Shown in pieces: positions 7,969 to 17,242 of a stretch of 64,000 nucleotides of DNA. Source of the DNA: UBA5109 sp038148755 (GTDB lineage: Bacteria; Pseudomonadota; Gammaproteobacteria; Pseudomonadales; Pseudohongiellaceae). Position numbers and translations under genes: made by a program. Each line of letters begins with the position of its first letter. Positions within the stretch are counted from its first letter, which is position 1. The stretch spans positions 9,304 to 73,303 of the forward strand of contig JAYQWA010000010.1 of the NCBI GenBank assembly GCA_038148755.1. Reading direction: 5' to 3'. Below the pieces are notes generated by a model. That model searched no databases. It was not told the DNA's origin and saw only the letters and a list, made by a program, of their open reading frames with translations.

Positions 7969-10850
7969 ACCAGTGCCATCTGTAAGACTCTGGCAACATG
8001 CAAGGCTTCTTTGCTGGTGCCATGCTGAATCTGGCTACGACAACTGGTGCCATCAGCGACAATCAGACTATCGTTATTCGCTTCCTTGATGGCAGGAAAT
8101 AAAGACAGTTCTCCCATTTGCATGGAGACCTCATAATGCTCAGCTTCATAGCCAAACGATCCTGCCATGCCGCAACAACTGCTGTCGATGGTTTTAACCT
8201 CAAGTCCGGGTATGAGACCAAGGACTCTTTGTACAGGCGACAGCACTGCAAAGGCTTTCTGATGACAATGGCCGTGTAACAGGATCTGTTTGGCTTCAAT
8301 GGCCTGTAAATTTAGATTCAGTTTGCCAGCCTGGAGTTCATTCGCGAGAAATTCTTCAAACATAAAAGCATTCTCTGCTAACAGACTTGAATTCTCACCA
8401 GGAAGCAGGGACAGGTATTCATCCCTCAGCGTAAGCAGGCATGAAGGTTCGAGCCCTATAACAGGGACACCCCGTTTAACATAAGGCAAAAGCGTTTCTA
8501 TCATTCTGCCAGCTTCAACTTTTGCTTCTTCCAGCAGACCATTGCTGAAAAAAGTCCGGCCACAGCATAAAGGTCGTCCTTCATCGACAGGTCTTGGGCA
8601 GATGACTTTATAACCCGCAGCATTGAGGACCTCCAATGCCGCATGGGCATTTTCGGCTTCAAAGCAGCTGTTAAAGGTATCTACCAGTAATACCACTTCA
8701 GATTGGCTGTCTTTTCCTGCTGAATTGTCCTGTGCCTTGAATTGATCAGATCGCCAGCGCGGTAGTTTACGTTTACTGCTGATACCAAACAGCCATTCAG
8801 ATAATGTTGCCAGACCTGGAATCTGGTCGCGAAGATTTAATATGGCACTGAAGTGTTTGAGTTTAGGTGCGTAGCGTGGCAAATAGGCAAATAGTTTATC
8901 TCTTAAGGTCAGGCCGTGCTTTTGATGATAATGGTTTAAAAATTCTGTTTTCATTTTCGCCATATCAATGCCGGTCGGGCATTCGCGCTTGCAGCCTTTA
9001 CAGCCCACGCAAAGGTCCATGGTTTGATACATGGCGTCGGAGGTAAATGCATCTGGTCCTAATTGGCCAGTGATGGCAAGGCGTAAAGTGTTTGCCCGAC
9101 CTCGAGTCAGATGTTGTTCATTCTTGGTTACTCTGTAAGAGGGGCACATTGTGCCAACATTGGCTTTGCGGCACGCACCATTGTTGTTGCACATCTCTAT
9201 GGCGCGATCAAATCCATCCCAGCCCGACCAGTCCAACACAGGTTTTACCTCAATGGGAGCATAGCCCGGCGCAAAGCGCATAATACTGCGATCATCCATT
9301 TTGTGCGGGTTTACGATTTTTCCAGGATTAAACAAACCGCCTGGATCGAAATAGCGTTTAACTTCTTCAAAGTTCTCTACCATGCGTCGTCCAAACATAG
9401 GTTCATGGAATTCGGAGCGGGAAATACCGTCACCGTGCTCCCCTGAATGTGAACCTTTGTATTCTCGAACCATCTCCATTGTTTCTTCGGCAATAGCGCG
9501 CATTTTGGAAGCGCCATCGGCTTCTTTCATATTTAAAACCGGCCGTACGTGCAAGGTGCCGACAGAAGCATGCGCATAAAAAGTGCCGGTTGTCCCATAT
9601 TTATGGAATATGTCGGTAAGTCGGCGAGTATATTCCGCCAAATCTTCCAGTCGCACAGCGCAGTCTTCAATAAAGGAAATGGGTTTGCCATCACCTTTCA
9701 TCGACATCATGATATTCAATCCTGATTTTCTGACTTCCCAGATATCATTTTGAAATTCAGGCTCTGTCGCTTCGACTACGGCATTTGGAAAGCCAAGGTC
9801 ACCCATTAATTCAATCAGCTCTCCCAGCTTTTTCAACTGCTCTTCATGATCTACACCGGCAAACTCGACTAATAAAAGCGCCTGGGGTTCACCCTGCACG
9901 AAACGGTCTACTATCTGCTTGTAAATCGGAATATCCCGCGCCAGATCAATCATCGTACGGTCAACCAGTTCTACCGCTGAGGGATCAAGTTTGACAATGT
10001 GTTGGGTGCTGTCCATTGCTTCATAGAAAGTAGGGAAGTGACAAACACCCAGTACCTTATTTTTTGGTATGGGTTGCAGGTTTAAATGAATGCGCTGAAA
10101 GAAACCCAGCGTGCCTTCTGAGCCAACCAATAGGCTGGCAAGATTGGGGTTTGATTTAACCAGTTCGTCAATATTATAGCCGCCGACCCGTCTTAATAAA
10201 TCCGGGAAGCATGCAGCAATTTCATCAGCTTCCCTGCGGCCCAGTGCAATGAGTTGATCGGTTAATGCCTGATGTTTCTCATTTGCAAAGCTTTCACCAT
10301 TGAGTTTTTTGAAATGAGCACGGCTGCCATCAGCCAGCAAGGCTTCTATCGAGCTGACATTGTGCACCATGTTGCCATAACGTATGGAGCGAGCTCCACA
10401 GCTGTTATTTCCTGTCATACCACCTATGGTGGCACGGTTGGCAGTGGAGACATCTACCGGATACCAGAGGCCATGGGGCTTCAACAGACGATTGAGTTCA
10501 TCCAGTACCATCCCAGGCTGAACGCAGACACTGGCCGTTTCTTTATTGAAATCAATCAGTTTGTTTAGATGGCGGGTGGTATCAATCATCAGCGCTTCAC
10601 CAATGGCCTGACCATTTTGTGAAGTGCCACTGCCTCGGGGCAGAACAGGTACGCCTTCTTCAGCAGCCAGTTGTACTGCAATTTCGACATCCTGCTCAGA
10701 AGCTGGAATAACGATACCTAATGGCATCAACTGGTAAATGGATGCATCTGTACTGTAACGCCCTCTGGAAAAGCTGTCGTCCAGTACGTCGCCCTGTATA
10801 TTCTGGCGCAGGCGTTTAAAAAGCGAGCTATTGTTTTCTTTTGATTTCAT
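7965..10850 (-). CDS. FAD/Fe-S fused D-2-hydroxyacid dehydrogenase (GlcD-GlcF-like, YdiJ type)
   Basis: 961 residues. The N-terminal half has an FAD-binding type 4 domain (VPVLPRGSGTSQNGQAIG) and a FAD-oxidase C-terminal domain with the GEHGDG motif. The middle has two iron-sulfur segments: a CNNNGACRK...MCPSY stretch and CVGCKGCKRECP. The C-terminal third has two CCG-type cysteine-rich segments (LCCGRTFFSNG and SSCCGMAGSFGYE). Proteins of this build oxidise D-lactate, D-2-hydroxyglutarate or similar acids and feed electrons to the quinone pool. It converges with the permease gene and probably shares its substrate route. No clear Shine-Dalgarno site is seen at the ATG. Confidence 0.9.
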   Translation of the reverse strand: MKSKENNSSLFKRLRQNIQGDVLDDSFSRGRYSTDASIYQLMPLGIVIPASEQDVEIAVQLAAEEGVPVLPRGSGTSQNGQAIGEALMIDTTRHLNKLIDFNKETASVCVQPGMVLDELNRLLKPHGLWYPVDVSTANRATIGGMTGNNSCGARSIRYGNMVHNVSSIEALLADGSRAHFKKLNGESFANEKHQALTDQLIALGRREADEIAACFPDLLRRVGGYNIDELVKSNPNLASLLVGSEGTLGFFQRIHLNLQPIPKNKVLGVCHFPTFYEAMDSTQHIVKLDPSAVELVDRTMIDLARDIPIYKQIVDRFVQGEPQALLLVEFAGVDHEEQLKKLGELIELMGDLGFPNAVVEATEPEFQNDIWEVRKSGLNIMMSMKGDGKPISFIEDCAVRLEDLAEYTRRLTDIFHKYGTTGTFYAHASVGTLHVRPVLNMKEADGASKMRAIAEETMEMVREYKGSHSGEHGDGISRSEFHEPMFGRRMVENFEEVKRYFDPGGLFNPGKIVNPHKMDDRSIMRFAPGYAPIEVKPVLDWSGWDGFDRAIEMCNNNGACRKANVGTMCPSYRVTKNEQHLTRGRANTLRLAITGQLGPDAFTSDAMYQTMDLCVGCKGCKRECPTGIDMAKMKTEFLNHYHQKHGLTLRDKLFAYLPRYAPKLKHFSAILNLRDQIPGLATLSEWLFGISSKRKLPRWRSDQFKAQDNSAGKDSQSEVVLLVDTFNSCFEAENAHAALEVLNAAGYKVICPRPVDEGRPLCCGRTFFSNGLLEEAKVEAGRMIETLLPYVKRGVPVIGLEPSCLLTLRDEYLSLLPGENSSLLAENAFMFEEFLANELQAGKLNLNLQAIEAKQILLHGHCHQKAFAVLSPVQRVLGLIPGLEVKTIDSSCCGMAGSFGYEAEHYEVSMQMGELSLFPAIKEANNDSLIVADGTSCRSQIQHGTSKEALHVARVLQMALV

Positions 10851-11257
10851 ATACGAGAATCAGGAGTATTAACCAAAGATCATTATAGCCCAGCATTGTC
10901 TCTAATTCAGTCTGCACGTAAACTGGCTTAAATATTTTTTGGTGCTGATAAAACCAATAAATCAAGAGTGTTCTAACAATGCGATTTTTTAGCTCGTCTG
11001 TTTCAAGTTTTTCCGTTTATTGCCTATAAATATCATAAACGGCTTGTGCCGGTGGCCTTCACGCCATTGGCATGGAAGGGTAAATTGATGATATTAATAC
11101 TGGCTGGAAGGGTAGAAGTAATTGGGCTGCCAGCGGAGATCAAATCCACTGGCGGACTAGAATAAAGCTTAGTTAGGGGGAAGGCGCTTTAGTTTGGCGC
11201 CTTTACAATTAAAAAGAAAAGCCGCCTGAAGTGGCTGATGAAAGAGAGAGGTATATT
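10851..11257. other. Intergenic region rich in inverted repeats
   Basis: About 400 bases with no convincing ORF. Visible structure: CCGTTTAT at 11013-11020 repeated in reverse as ATAAACGG at 11035-11042; a GCCAG...CTGGC hairpin around 11133-11157 with one mismatch; and AAGGCGC at 11181-11187 pairing with GCGCCTT at 11197-11203. These could be the leader of the following small gene, a small RNA, or an attenuator. No known RNA family was recognised. Confidence 0.4.
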
Positions 11258-11500
11258 GTGGCAATTCGGCCTGAGTTTATTGACGAACTGAAATTATTAA
11301 GTCTGTTCAACCTGGATAGCATCCAGGAAGGTATTAAAATTCACAGTGATGCCAGTATCGAAAAAATTCAGGCAGCTGAGCGTTTGTTTGAAAAAGGAAT
11401 TATTACCCAGGTTGATGGAGGCTATCTGACCAACCTGGGTATAGAGGCCGCCGAGCATGCACATGCTTTAATTAATATACTGATGCTGGTTGAGCATTAG
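11258..11500 (+). CDS. TIGR02647-like small conserved protein
   Basis: I choose GTG 11258 because GAGAGAGG lies six bases upstream and the 80-residue product then matches the usual size of this family; an in-frame GTG at 11231 is also possible. The pattern of a Phe-x-x-Glu-Leu helix, LFNLDSIQEGIKIH, AAERLFEKGIITQVDGGYLT and a final AAEHAHAL helix is characteristic of TIGR02647, small soluble proteins of gammaproteobacteria whose function is not known to me. The ITQVDGGYLT-LG segment looks like a winged-helix beta turn, so nucleic acid binding is conceivable but unproven. Confidence 0.85.
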   Translation: MAIRPEFIDELKLLSLFNLDSIQEGIKIHSDASIEKIQAAERLFEKGIITQVDGGYLTNLGIEAAEHAHALINILMLVEH

Positions 11501-11520
11501 TAGTAATTAATCAGTGGGTA

Positions 11521-12042
11521 TCATTCTCGCACAGAAATATGCATGACGAATTCCTTCTCATTAGGAATCCCGCCTTTTATGAGTTTTCTTAAAGAATTAT
11601 CGTAATGCTCTTCAACTTCTTCTTCAGGCTCTCGTCCTTGACGCACCAGCAAAGTCACCTCAACAGTTTCACCTGATGTAATTGCAGGGTCCAGGTCATG
11701 TAACTGCATATGTAATCCACCGGGTTCCATGACGACACGCTCTCTTGGAAGAACCTCAATATATTCAAGTTCCTCATTATTGGCACCATTAAGCGTGGTG
11801 TTTGCAAAAATGTCGCTACTGGCGCTCAGTAAAAGGACAGGGCCATAGTGTAAATTTGTGAAAGTGAAGTAGGCATTAGCTGTATCTTCACCCGTTTTTT
11901 CGATATAGGAGCTTTCTATACCCAAAAAACCCGGAATCATCAGCGGCTCAGCCTGTATGGATGTCTGCGTGGCTAAGGCAAGAACAGGAAGGATTAAAGC
12001 ATTTTTTAAAAACCGACAGGTCTTATTTACAGTTAAGTTCAT
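11521..12042 (-). CDS. Periplasmic copper chaperone PCu(A)C family
   Basis: 173 residues with a signal peptide (hydrophobic core to about residue 31). The mature domain carries the PCu(A)C signature: a Met in VVMEPGG followed by LHMQLHDL, providing the Met/His copper ligands, then a beta-rich Ig-like region. Members deliver Cu(I) to the CuA site of cytochrome c oxidase in the periplasm. The C-terminal part after residue 135 is acidic and longer than in minimal members. It stands alone on the minus strand, converging with the small gene upstream. Confidence 0.85.
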   Translation of the reverse strand: MNLTVNKTCRFLKNALILPVLALATQTSIQAEPLMIPGFLGIESSYIEKTGEDTANAYFTFTNLHYGPVLLLSASSDIFANTTLNGANNEELEYIEVLPRERVVMEPGGLHMQLHDLDPAITSGETVEVTLLVRQGREPEEEVEEHYDNSLRKLIKGGIPNEKEFVMHISVRE

Positions 12043-12266
12043 TTTTTACCCCTAAGTTGAGAATTTAAATGACTTCTTAGTATTTTTGTAGCAGTGAATT
12101 TATCACTTGTTGTGATATTTACAAGTATTTTAATTAAATCACTGCATACCCAGATAATGAACAAAGGGGTTCTCTGTAGCCAACCGTATAAATACAGAGG
12201 CTTATCAAGCATAATAAGCGGAGAATAGAAGAGTTGTATTTGATTTTGATAGTACAGTAATTATTT

Positions 12267-13922
12267 ATGAAAAAGATGATGACTGGTGGCGACGCCATGG
12301 CTCTGGCTGCCAAAGCCAATGGTATTAAGCAGATTTTTGGAATTCCGGGTGCTCAGGTTTATCCCTTATTTGACGCCTTTGCCCGGGAAGGTTTTGATGT
12401 GATTGTGCCAAGGCATGAACAAACGGCAGGCTATATGGCTATGGGGGCAGCAAAATCTACAGGCCAACCCGCAGCTTTAGCGGTTGTACCTGGCCCTGGC
12501 GTGCTTAATGCTTCAGCAGCACTTTGTACGGCAATGGGTAATTGTTCCAAAGTGCTTTGTCTGCTTGGGCAGGTACCTTCTACTTATCTTGGTATTGGCA
12601 GAGGACATCTGCATGAACTGGCTGATCAGGCTGGTACCTTGAAAAGTATCATCAAGGATGCTGTTCGCATTGATAAGCCCGAATATGCCACAGCCATCAT
12701 GAATTCGGCGTTTGAAACCATGGTTAGTGGTAGGCCTGGTCCGGTTTCAGTTGAGATGTGCTGGGATACTATGGCGCAGAATTGGGACGTTGAAATAGGG
12801 GCAGGGACTAAGCACGTTACCAGGCCTGAACTGGATATCGATCAGATAAAAGCTGCAGCAATAGCTATCACTAAAGCTAAAAAGCCGATGATTATGTGTG
12901 GTTCCGGAGCGCAGGATGCCAGCCAGGAAGTACTTGCTCTTGCCGAGCTTTTAAACTGTCCGGTGACAGCTTTCAGAAGTGGCCGGGGTGTTGTGCCAGA
13001 AGATCATCCTTTAAGTGTGCCGCCGGTGGCTGCGCGGGTACTCTGGGATGATTGTGATCTGCTTATCGGCATTGGCTCTAGACTAGAAATGCCTTACATG
13101 CGCTGGGTGGCAGGATCAGACTATCAACGCATGCCAAATGATGACCGAACCTTGATTCGTATAGAGATTGATCCGAAAGAAGTTGAACGTTTCGTGCCTG
13201 ATATAGCCGTGATTGCGGATTCCGCAGATGGCTGTAAAGCCTTGCTATCTGAACTCGAGACACAGGTTAATCCGGATTCTTCCCGCAGCGATGAAATAGC
13301 TGAAATTAAGGCAAAAGCCTGGAAGCTCATTCAGAAAGTACAGCCGCAGATGGCTTATTTGAATGTGATTAGAGAAGTATTACCCCGTAATGGTTGCTAT
13401 GTCCCTGAGCTTTCACAGATGGGTTTTGCCACCTGGGCGGGAGGCATTCCTATTTATGAGCCAAGAACCTATATCTCTGAGGGGTTTCAGGGAACGCTGG
13501 GTTTTGGCTTTCCGACAGCACTTGGCGTTAAAGCGGCGAATCCTGAGCGCGCGGTTGTGTCAGTCAATGGCGATGGTGGTTTCATGTTTGCATTACAGGA
13601 ACTGGCAACAGCCGCACAATCTGGCATTGGTCTGGTGACCTTGGTATTCAATAATCATTCTTTTGGTAACGTGCGCCGTGATCAGCAAATGGGCTTTGGT
13701 GGCAGGCTGGTGGGTGCCGATTTAATAAATCCCGACTTCATGAAACTGGCGGAAAGTTTTGGTGTTGCCGGGTACAGGGTAACGACACCTGAAGAGTTAA
13801 AACCGGTATTGGCGAAAGCAATTGATGATGACGCTCCAGTTCTGATTGAAGTGAGCGTGGAAAGAGGCTCGGAAACAGCAGCCTGGGAATTCATCAATAT
13901 GTATGACACGCCAAAGATCTAA
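12267..13922 (+). CDS. Thiamine-diphosphate-dependent enzyme, acetolactate synthase/decarboxylase superfamily
   Basis: 551 residues with the three-domain ThDP-enzyme layout. The catalytic glutamate lies in PRHEQTAGYMAMG, the central domain in residues 190-330, and the ThDP/Mg motif NGDGGFMFALQE...FNNHSFGN in the C-terminal domain. No FAD- or regulatory-subunit partner is encoded nearby, so classical branched-chain amino-acid synthesis is unlikely. Reaction could be carboligation or decarboxylation of a 2-oxoacid. No clear ribosome site precedes the ATG. A methyltransferase gene follows two bases after the stop codon, suggesting one transcript. Only distantly similar to the second ThDP enzyme at 25.9 kb. 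Confidence 0.85.
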   Translation: MKKMMTGGDAMALAAKANGIKQIFGIPGAQVYPLFDAFAREGFDVIVPRHEQTAGYMAMGAAKSTGQPAALAVVPGPGVLNASAALCTAMGNCSKVLCLLGQVPSTYLGIGRGHLHELADQAGTLKSIIKDAVRIDKPEYATAIMNSAFETMVSGRPGPVSVEMCWDTMAQNWDVEIGAGTKHVTRPELDIDQIKAAAIAITKAKKPMIMCGSGAQDASQEVLALAELLNCPVTAFRSGRGVVPEDHPLSVPPVAARVLWDDCDLLIGIGSRLEMPYMRWVAGSDYQRMPNDDRTLIRIEIDPKEVERFVPDIAVIADSADGCKALLSELETQVNPDSSRSDEIAEIKAKAWKLIQKVQPQMAYLNVIREVLPRNGCYVPELSQMGFATWAGGIPIYEPRTYISEGFQGTLGFGFPTALGVKAANPERAVVSVNGDGGFMFALQELATAAQSGIGLVTLVFNNHSFGNVRRDQQMGFGGRLVGADLINPDFMKLAESFGVAGYRVTTPEELKPVLAKAIDDDAPVLIEVSVERGSETAAWEFINMYDTPKI

Positions 13923-13924
13923 GA

Positions 13925-14875
13925 ATGAAAAAAACGCTCTATAAAATTCTGGATATTGTGCTTCTGCCTTTTATCTATGTTTCAGCCTGGTTGTTAAAAG
14001 TTGTACGAAAAAAAGGCGTACATCGATTGCCTTATATCAAGAATGCTTTACTACAGGTCGGGGTTTTTCCGATACGTAATCATTACTATGAACCGCAATT
14101 CGATTTTCGTGAGCCGCATAAAGACTTTGCCTTGGACCGAAAGCTTCCTGGAATTAAATTAAATGAAAGTAAGCAGCTTGTTTATTTAGAAAAATATACT
14201 TACAGCAAAGAACTGGAAAATATCCGTTTAGATAAAGGCAGTGAGCTGGAGTTTTATCTGAATAATGGCTCTTTTGGTCCAGGTGATGCGGAGTACTGGT
14301 ACCAGATTATCCGCAGTGTCAAACCACAAAAGATCATAGAAATTGGCAGCGGTAATTCAACCTTGATGGCCATTAGAGCGCTCAATAAAAACAAGGAAGA
14401 AAATCCGGACTATGGTTGTGAACATATCTGTATTGAGCCTTATGAAATGCCCTGGTTGGAAAAAACAGATGTATCGGTATTGAGGAAAAAAGTTGAAGAA
14501 GTCGAGCTTGATTTTTTTTCCCAGCTTGATGAAAACGATATTTTATTTATCGATTCTTCTCATGTGATCAGGCCACAGGGGGATGTGCTGTTTGAATATC
14601 TGGAACTGCTTCCGACGCTTAACAAGGGCGTTATTGTTCACGTACATGATATCTTTTTACCTAAAAATTACTCAGGGGTCTGGCTGAAAGAACAGGTAAG
14701 TTTTTGGAATGAGCAATATCTGTTGGAAGCTTTCCTCAGCCATAATGACAGCTGGGAAATAATCGGTGCGTTGAATTATCTGAGCCATCATCATTTTGAC
14801 GAACTAAAACGTGTGACACCTTTTCTTACGCCAGCCAATGAGCCCGGCTCTTTCTACATGAAAAAGATCGCCTAG
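13925..14875 (+). CDS. Class I SAM-dependent methyltransferase-like protein
   Basis: 316 residues. An N-terminal hydrophobic segment (residues 10-25, LLPFIYVSAWLL) may anchor it to the membrane. The SAM-binding motif I is IIEIGSGNSTLMA (around residue 138), followed by an acidic motif II (CIEPYEMPW) and DILFIDSSHV as motif IV. The VHVHDIFLP segment recalls the Methyltransf_24 group, often found with cell-surface sugar or small-molecule methylation. It starts two bases after the ThDP enzyme stop, so translation is probably coupled. Substrate unknown. Confidence 0.8.
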   Translation: MKKTLYKILDIVLLPFIYVSAWLLKVVRKKGVHRLPYIKNALLQVGVFPIRNHYYEPQFDFREPHKDFALDRKLPGIKLNESKQLVYLEKYTYSKELENIRLDKGSELEFYLNNGSFGPGDAEYWYQIIRSVKPQKIIEIGSGNSTLMAIRALNKNKEENPDYGCEHICIEPYEMPWLEKTDVSVLRKKVEEVELDFFSQLDENDILFIDSSHVIRPQGDVLFEYLELLPTLNKGVIVHVHDIFLPKNYSGVWLKEQVSFWNEQYLLEAFLSHNDSWEIIGALNYLSHHHFDELKRVTPFLTPANEPGSFYMKKIA

Positions 14876-14899
14876 GCTCATCTATAGAGTTGATGTTTT

Positions 14900-17065
14900 C
14901 TATAGCTGGCTGGCAGCAAACTGCTGTCTTGTCAGTATGTAGTGTCGAATAGCTTCAGCATCGGCAGCATCAAGTTCTTCAGCAAAACTCACCATGCCCA
15001 GTTCTGCAAACAACCCTCCCAGCACCACGGAGGCCCATGCTTCAGGAGTGGCAGTAAAAGTGCTGTAACGCAGGTCATTGATGACACCGCTGCCAACTGC
15101 GCCAGCACCATGGCAGGCACCGCAATAGCGGTCATAGACAGCAAAACCCTGTTCGGCCAGTTCCGTATCAATATTGACACCAGTGAGATCAGGCAGGTCG
15201 GGAACAGACAGTTCAAAATCAGGCAAAGTAGCTTCACCGCTAAGCTTGAATGTCAGTATACGGCTGTTGTCTAAAGTAAGACCTGAACTCAATGAAAGCG
15301 GACCGGTAATCATTGGAAAGATACCTCCCCAGCCTGCCATAACCGTCAGGTACTGTTCTCCATCTATTTCATAAGTGACGGGTGGAGCGACAATGGCAGA
15401 TTGCGTCGGGTATTCCCACAGTGTGGAACCATCGTTGGCATCATAGGCTTTTAAAAAACCTCCGGCAGTGCCCTGAAACACCAGACCACCAGCTGTAGAA
15501 AGAACGCCGCCATTCCAAGGGCCTGGATATTGCACTCGCCAACGCTCATCTTGTGTGACCGGATCCCAGGCAGCCAGATGGCCAAGTGTTGCCGCTTTTA
15601 CAGCTTCTATGATTTCAGGATCATCTGGCAGACGGGCAGCTGAGGTATCAATACCGAGATTGGCAGCCAGTGCTTTTGGTTCAAAATTATTATCTGCCAT
15701 GTAGGGAAAGCTGATTTCCTGGGCAGGTAAATACACCAGGCCGGTTTCCGGGTTAAAGGACATGGGGTGCCAGTTATGACCGCCAAGGAAGCTTGGGGAT
15801 TGCACGGACACTTCTCCTGTTTCCCAGTACTTGGCTGAATCCAGGATATTTGGTCTTCCTGTTACAGGATCAATGCCATCAGCCCAGGTTACCGGCACGA
15901 AATTTTCAGCAGAAATGAATTCACCGGTTACCCGGTCAATCACATAGAAAAAACCGTTTTTGGGTGCCTGCATAATAACCTGTCGCAATCGGCCATCAAT
16001 TTCCAGATCAGCCAGAATCATGTGCTGGGTAGCAGTGTAATCCCAGGCATCGCCTGGGGTGGTCTGATAGTGCCAGACATAGTCGCCGGTATCAGCATCA
16101 AGAGCGACAATAGAAGAAACAAACAGATTATCGCCGACACCTTCAGTTCTGATTTGTGGATTCCAGGGGGAAGAGTTGCCGGTGCCGATATACAACAGAC
16201 CGAGATCAGGATCATAGGCCATGGAATCCCAGGCAGTGCCTCCACCACCTAGTAACCACCATTCTCCCTGCCAGGTTTCAGCAGCCATGGCCATGGTGTC
16301 TGATTCAAAGCCGTCAGCGGGGTTGCCAGGCACCGTATAAAAACGCCACCGCTGCTCACCAGTTTCAATATCATAGGCAGTCACATAACCTCTGACACCG
16401 AATTCGGCACCACCATTGCCAATAAACACCAGACCCTCAGCAACGCGGGGTGCTCCGGTAATGGTGTAAGGTTGGGATAAATCAACTGTCAGTACAGACC
16501 AAAGTTCTTCTCCTGTTTCGGCATCAAGTGCAATTAATCTGCCGTCCAATGTGCCGACAATGACTCTGTCTTCCCACCAGGCTACGCCTCGATTAACGGC
16601 ATCACAGCAGCCATGTACGGCATGAGAACGGTCAACTTCAGGATCAAAACGCCAAAGCTCCTCGCCAGTATCGGCATCCAGTGCATAGACTATGCTCCAG
16701 GCAGCAGTGGTATACATGATGCCGTTGACGATGATTGGCGAGGCTTCCTGTCCCCGGCTCTCCGGCAGGTCAACATACCAGGCTAGAGATAAGTCATTAA
16801 CGGATTCCGTATTAATAGACGCCAGTGGACTGAAACGCTGTTCAGACCAGGTACGACCATGAGCCAACCAGTCGCCCGGCCGACTGTCTGCCAGAGCAAT
16901 CGTTGGAACACTTAAGGTTGCAGTAACTGATGAGTTTGAACCGGAAATTGATTCCTCACTAAGCTCATCATTTTCAGTTTCTGAGCTGCAAGCTTGCAGA
17001 CCTAGCAGGATGATAAAACCCATAAAGAGCGTTAACTTTTTAAGTCGATGTATTACTTGAGTCAT
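14900..17065 (-). CDS. PQQ-dependent alcohol dehydrogenase with C-terminal cytochrome c (lipoprotein)
   Basis: I use ATG 17065, preceded by GGAG, giving 721 residues that start with a lipoprotein signal (GLQACSS). An eight-bladed propeller follows, with the adjacent-cysteine pair in HGCCDAV that is typical of PQQ alcohol dehydrogenases and tryptophan-docking repeats. The catalytic-Asp motif is AWDYT (Asp342, Thr344); the absence of a second Asp two residues on argues for calcium rather than lanthanide. A C-terminal heme domain has CGACHG and ends near the C-terminus. It would oxidise an alcohol at the periplasmic membrane face and pass electrons to its own heme. An upstream ATG at 17203 adds an implausible 46 residues. 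Confidence 0.92.
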   Translation of the reverse strand: MTQVIHRLKKLTLFMGFIILLGLQACSSETENDELSEESISGSNSSVTATLSVPTIALADSRPGDWLAHGRTWSEQRFSPLASINTESVNDLSLAWYVDLPESRGQEASPIIVNGIMYTTAAWSIVYALDADTGEELWRFDPEVDRSHAVHGCCDAVNRGVAWWEDRVIVGTLDGRLIALDAETGEELWSVLTVDLSQPYTITGAPRVAEGLVFIGNGGAEFGVRGYVTAYDIETGEQRWRFYTVPGNPADGFESDTMAMAAETWQGEWWLLGGGGTAWDSMAYDPDLGLLYIGTGNSSPWNPQIRTEGVGDNLFVSSIVALDADTGDYVWHYQTTPGDAWDYTATQHMILADLEIDGRLRQVIMQAPKNGFFYVIDRVTGEFISAENFVPVTWADGIDPVTGRPNILDSAKYWETGEVSVQSPSFLGGHNWHPMSFNPETGLVYLPAQEISFPYMADNNFEPKALAANLGIDTSAARLPDDPEIIEAVKAATLGHLAAWDPVTQDERWRVQYPGPWNGGVLSTAGGLVFQGTAGGFLKAYDANDGSTLWEYPTQSAIVAPPVTYEIDGEQYLTVMAGWGGIFPMITGPLSLSSGLTLDNSRILTFKLSGEATLPDFELSVPDLPDLTGVNIDTELAEQGFAVYDRYCGACHGAGAVGSGVINDLRYSTFTATPEAWASVVLGGLFAELGMVSFAEELDAADAEAIRHYILTRQQFAASQL

Positions 17066-17242
17066 TTTTTCTCCGCTGCACTCTTTTTTAGGAAATATTT
17101 TATCAGACTGCGAGGATATTAACCCATTTTCTATGAGGATTATTTTAAGGAGGCTTGTTCTGCTCTGGTAAGAGCTTTCAGCTTTCCTATATACTCCTAG
17201 CACTTTAATAAAACCAAGAGTGTTATTTACAGAGAGGGCAAC

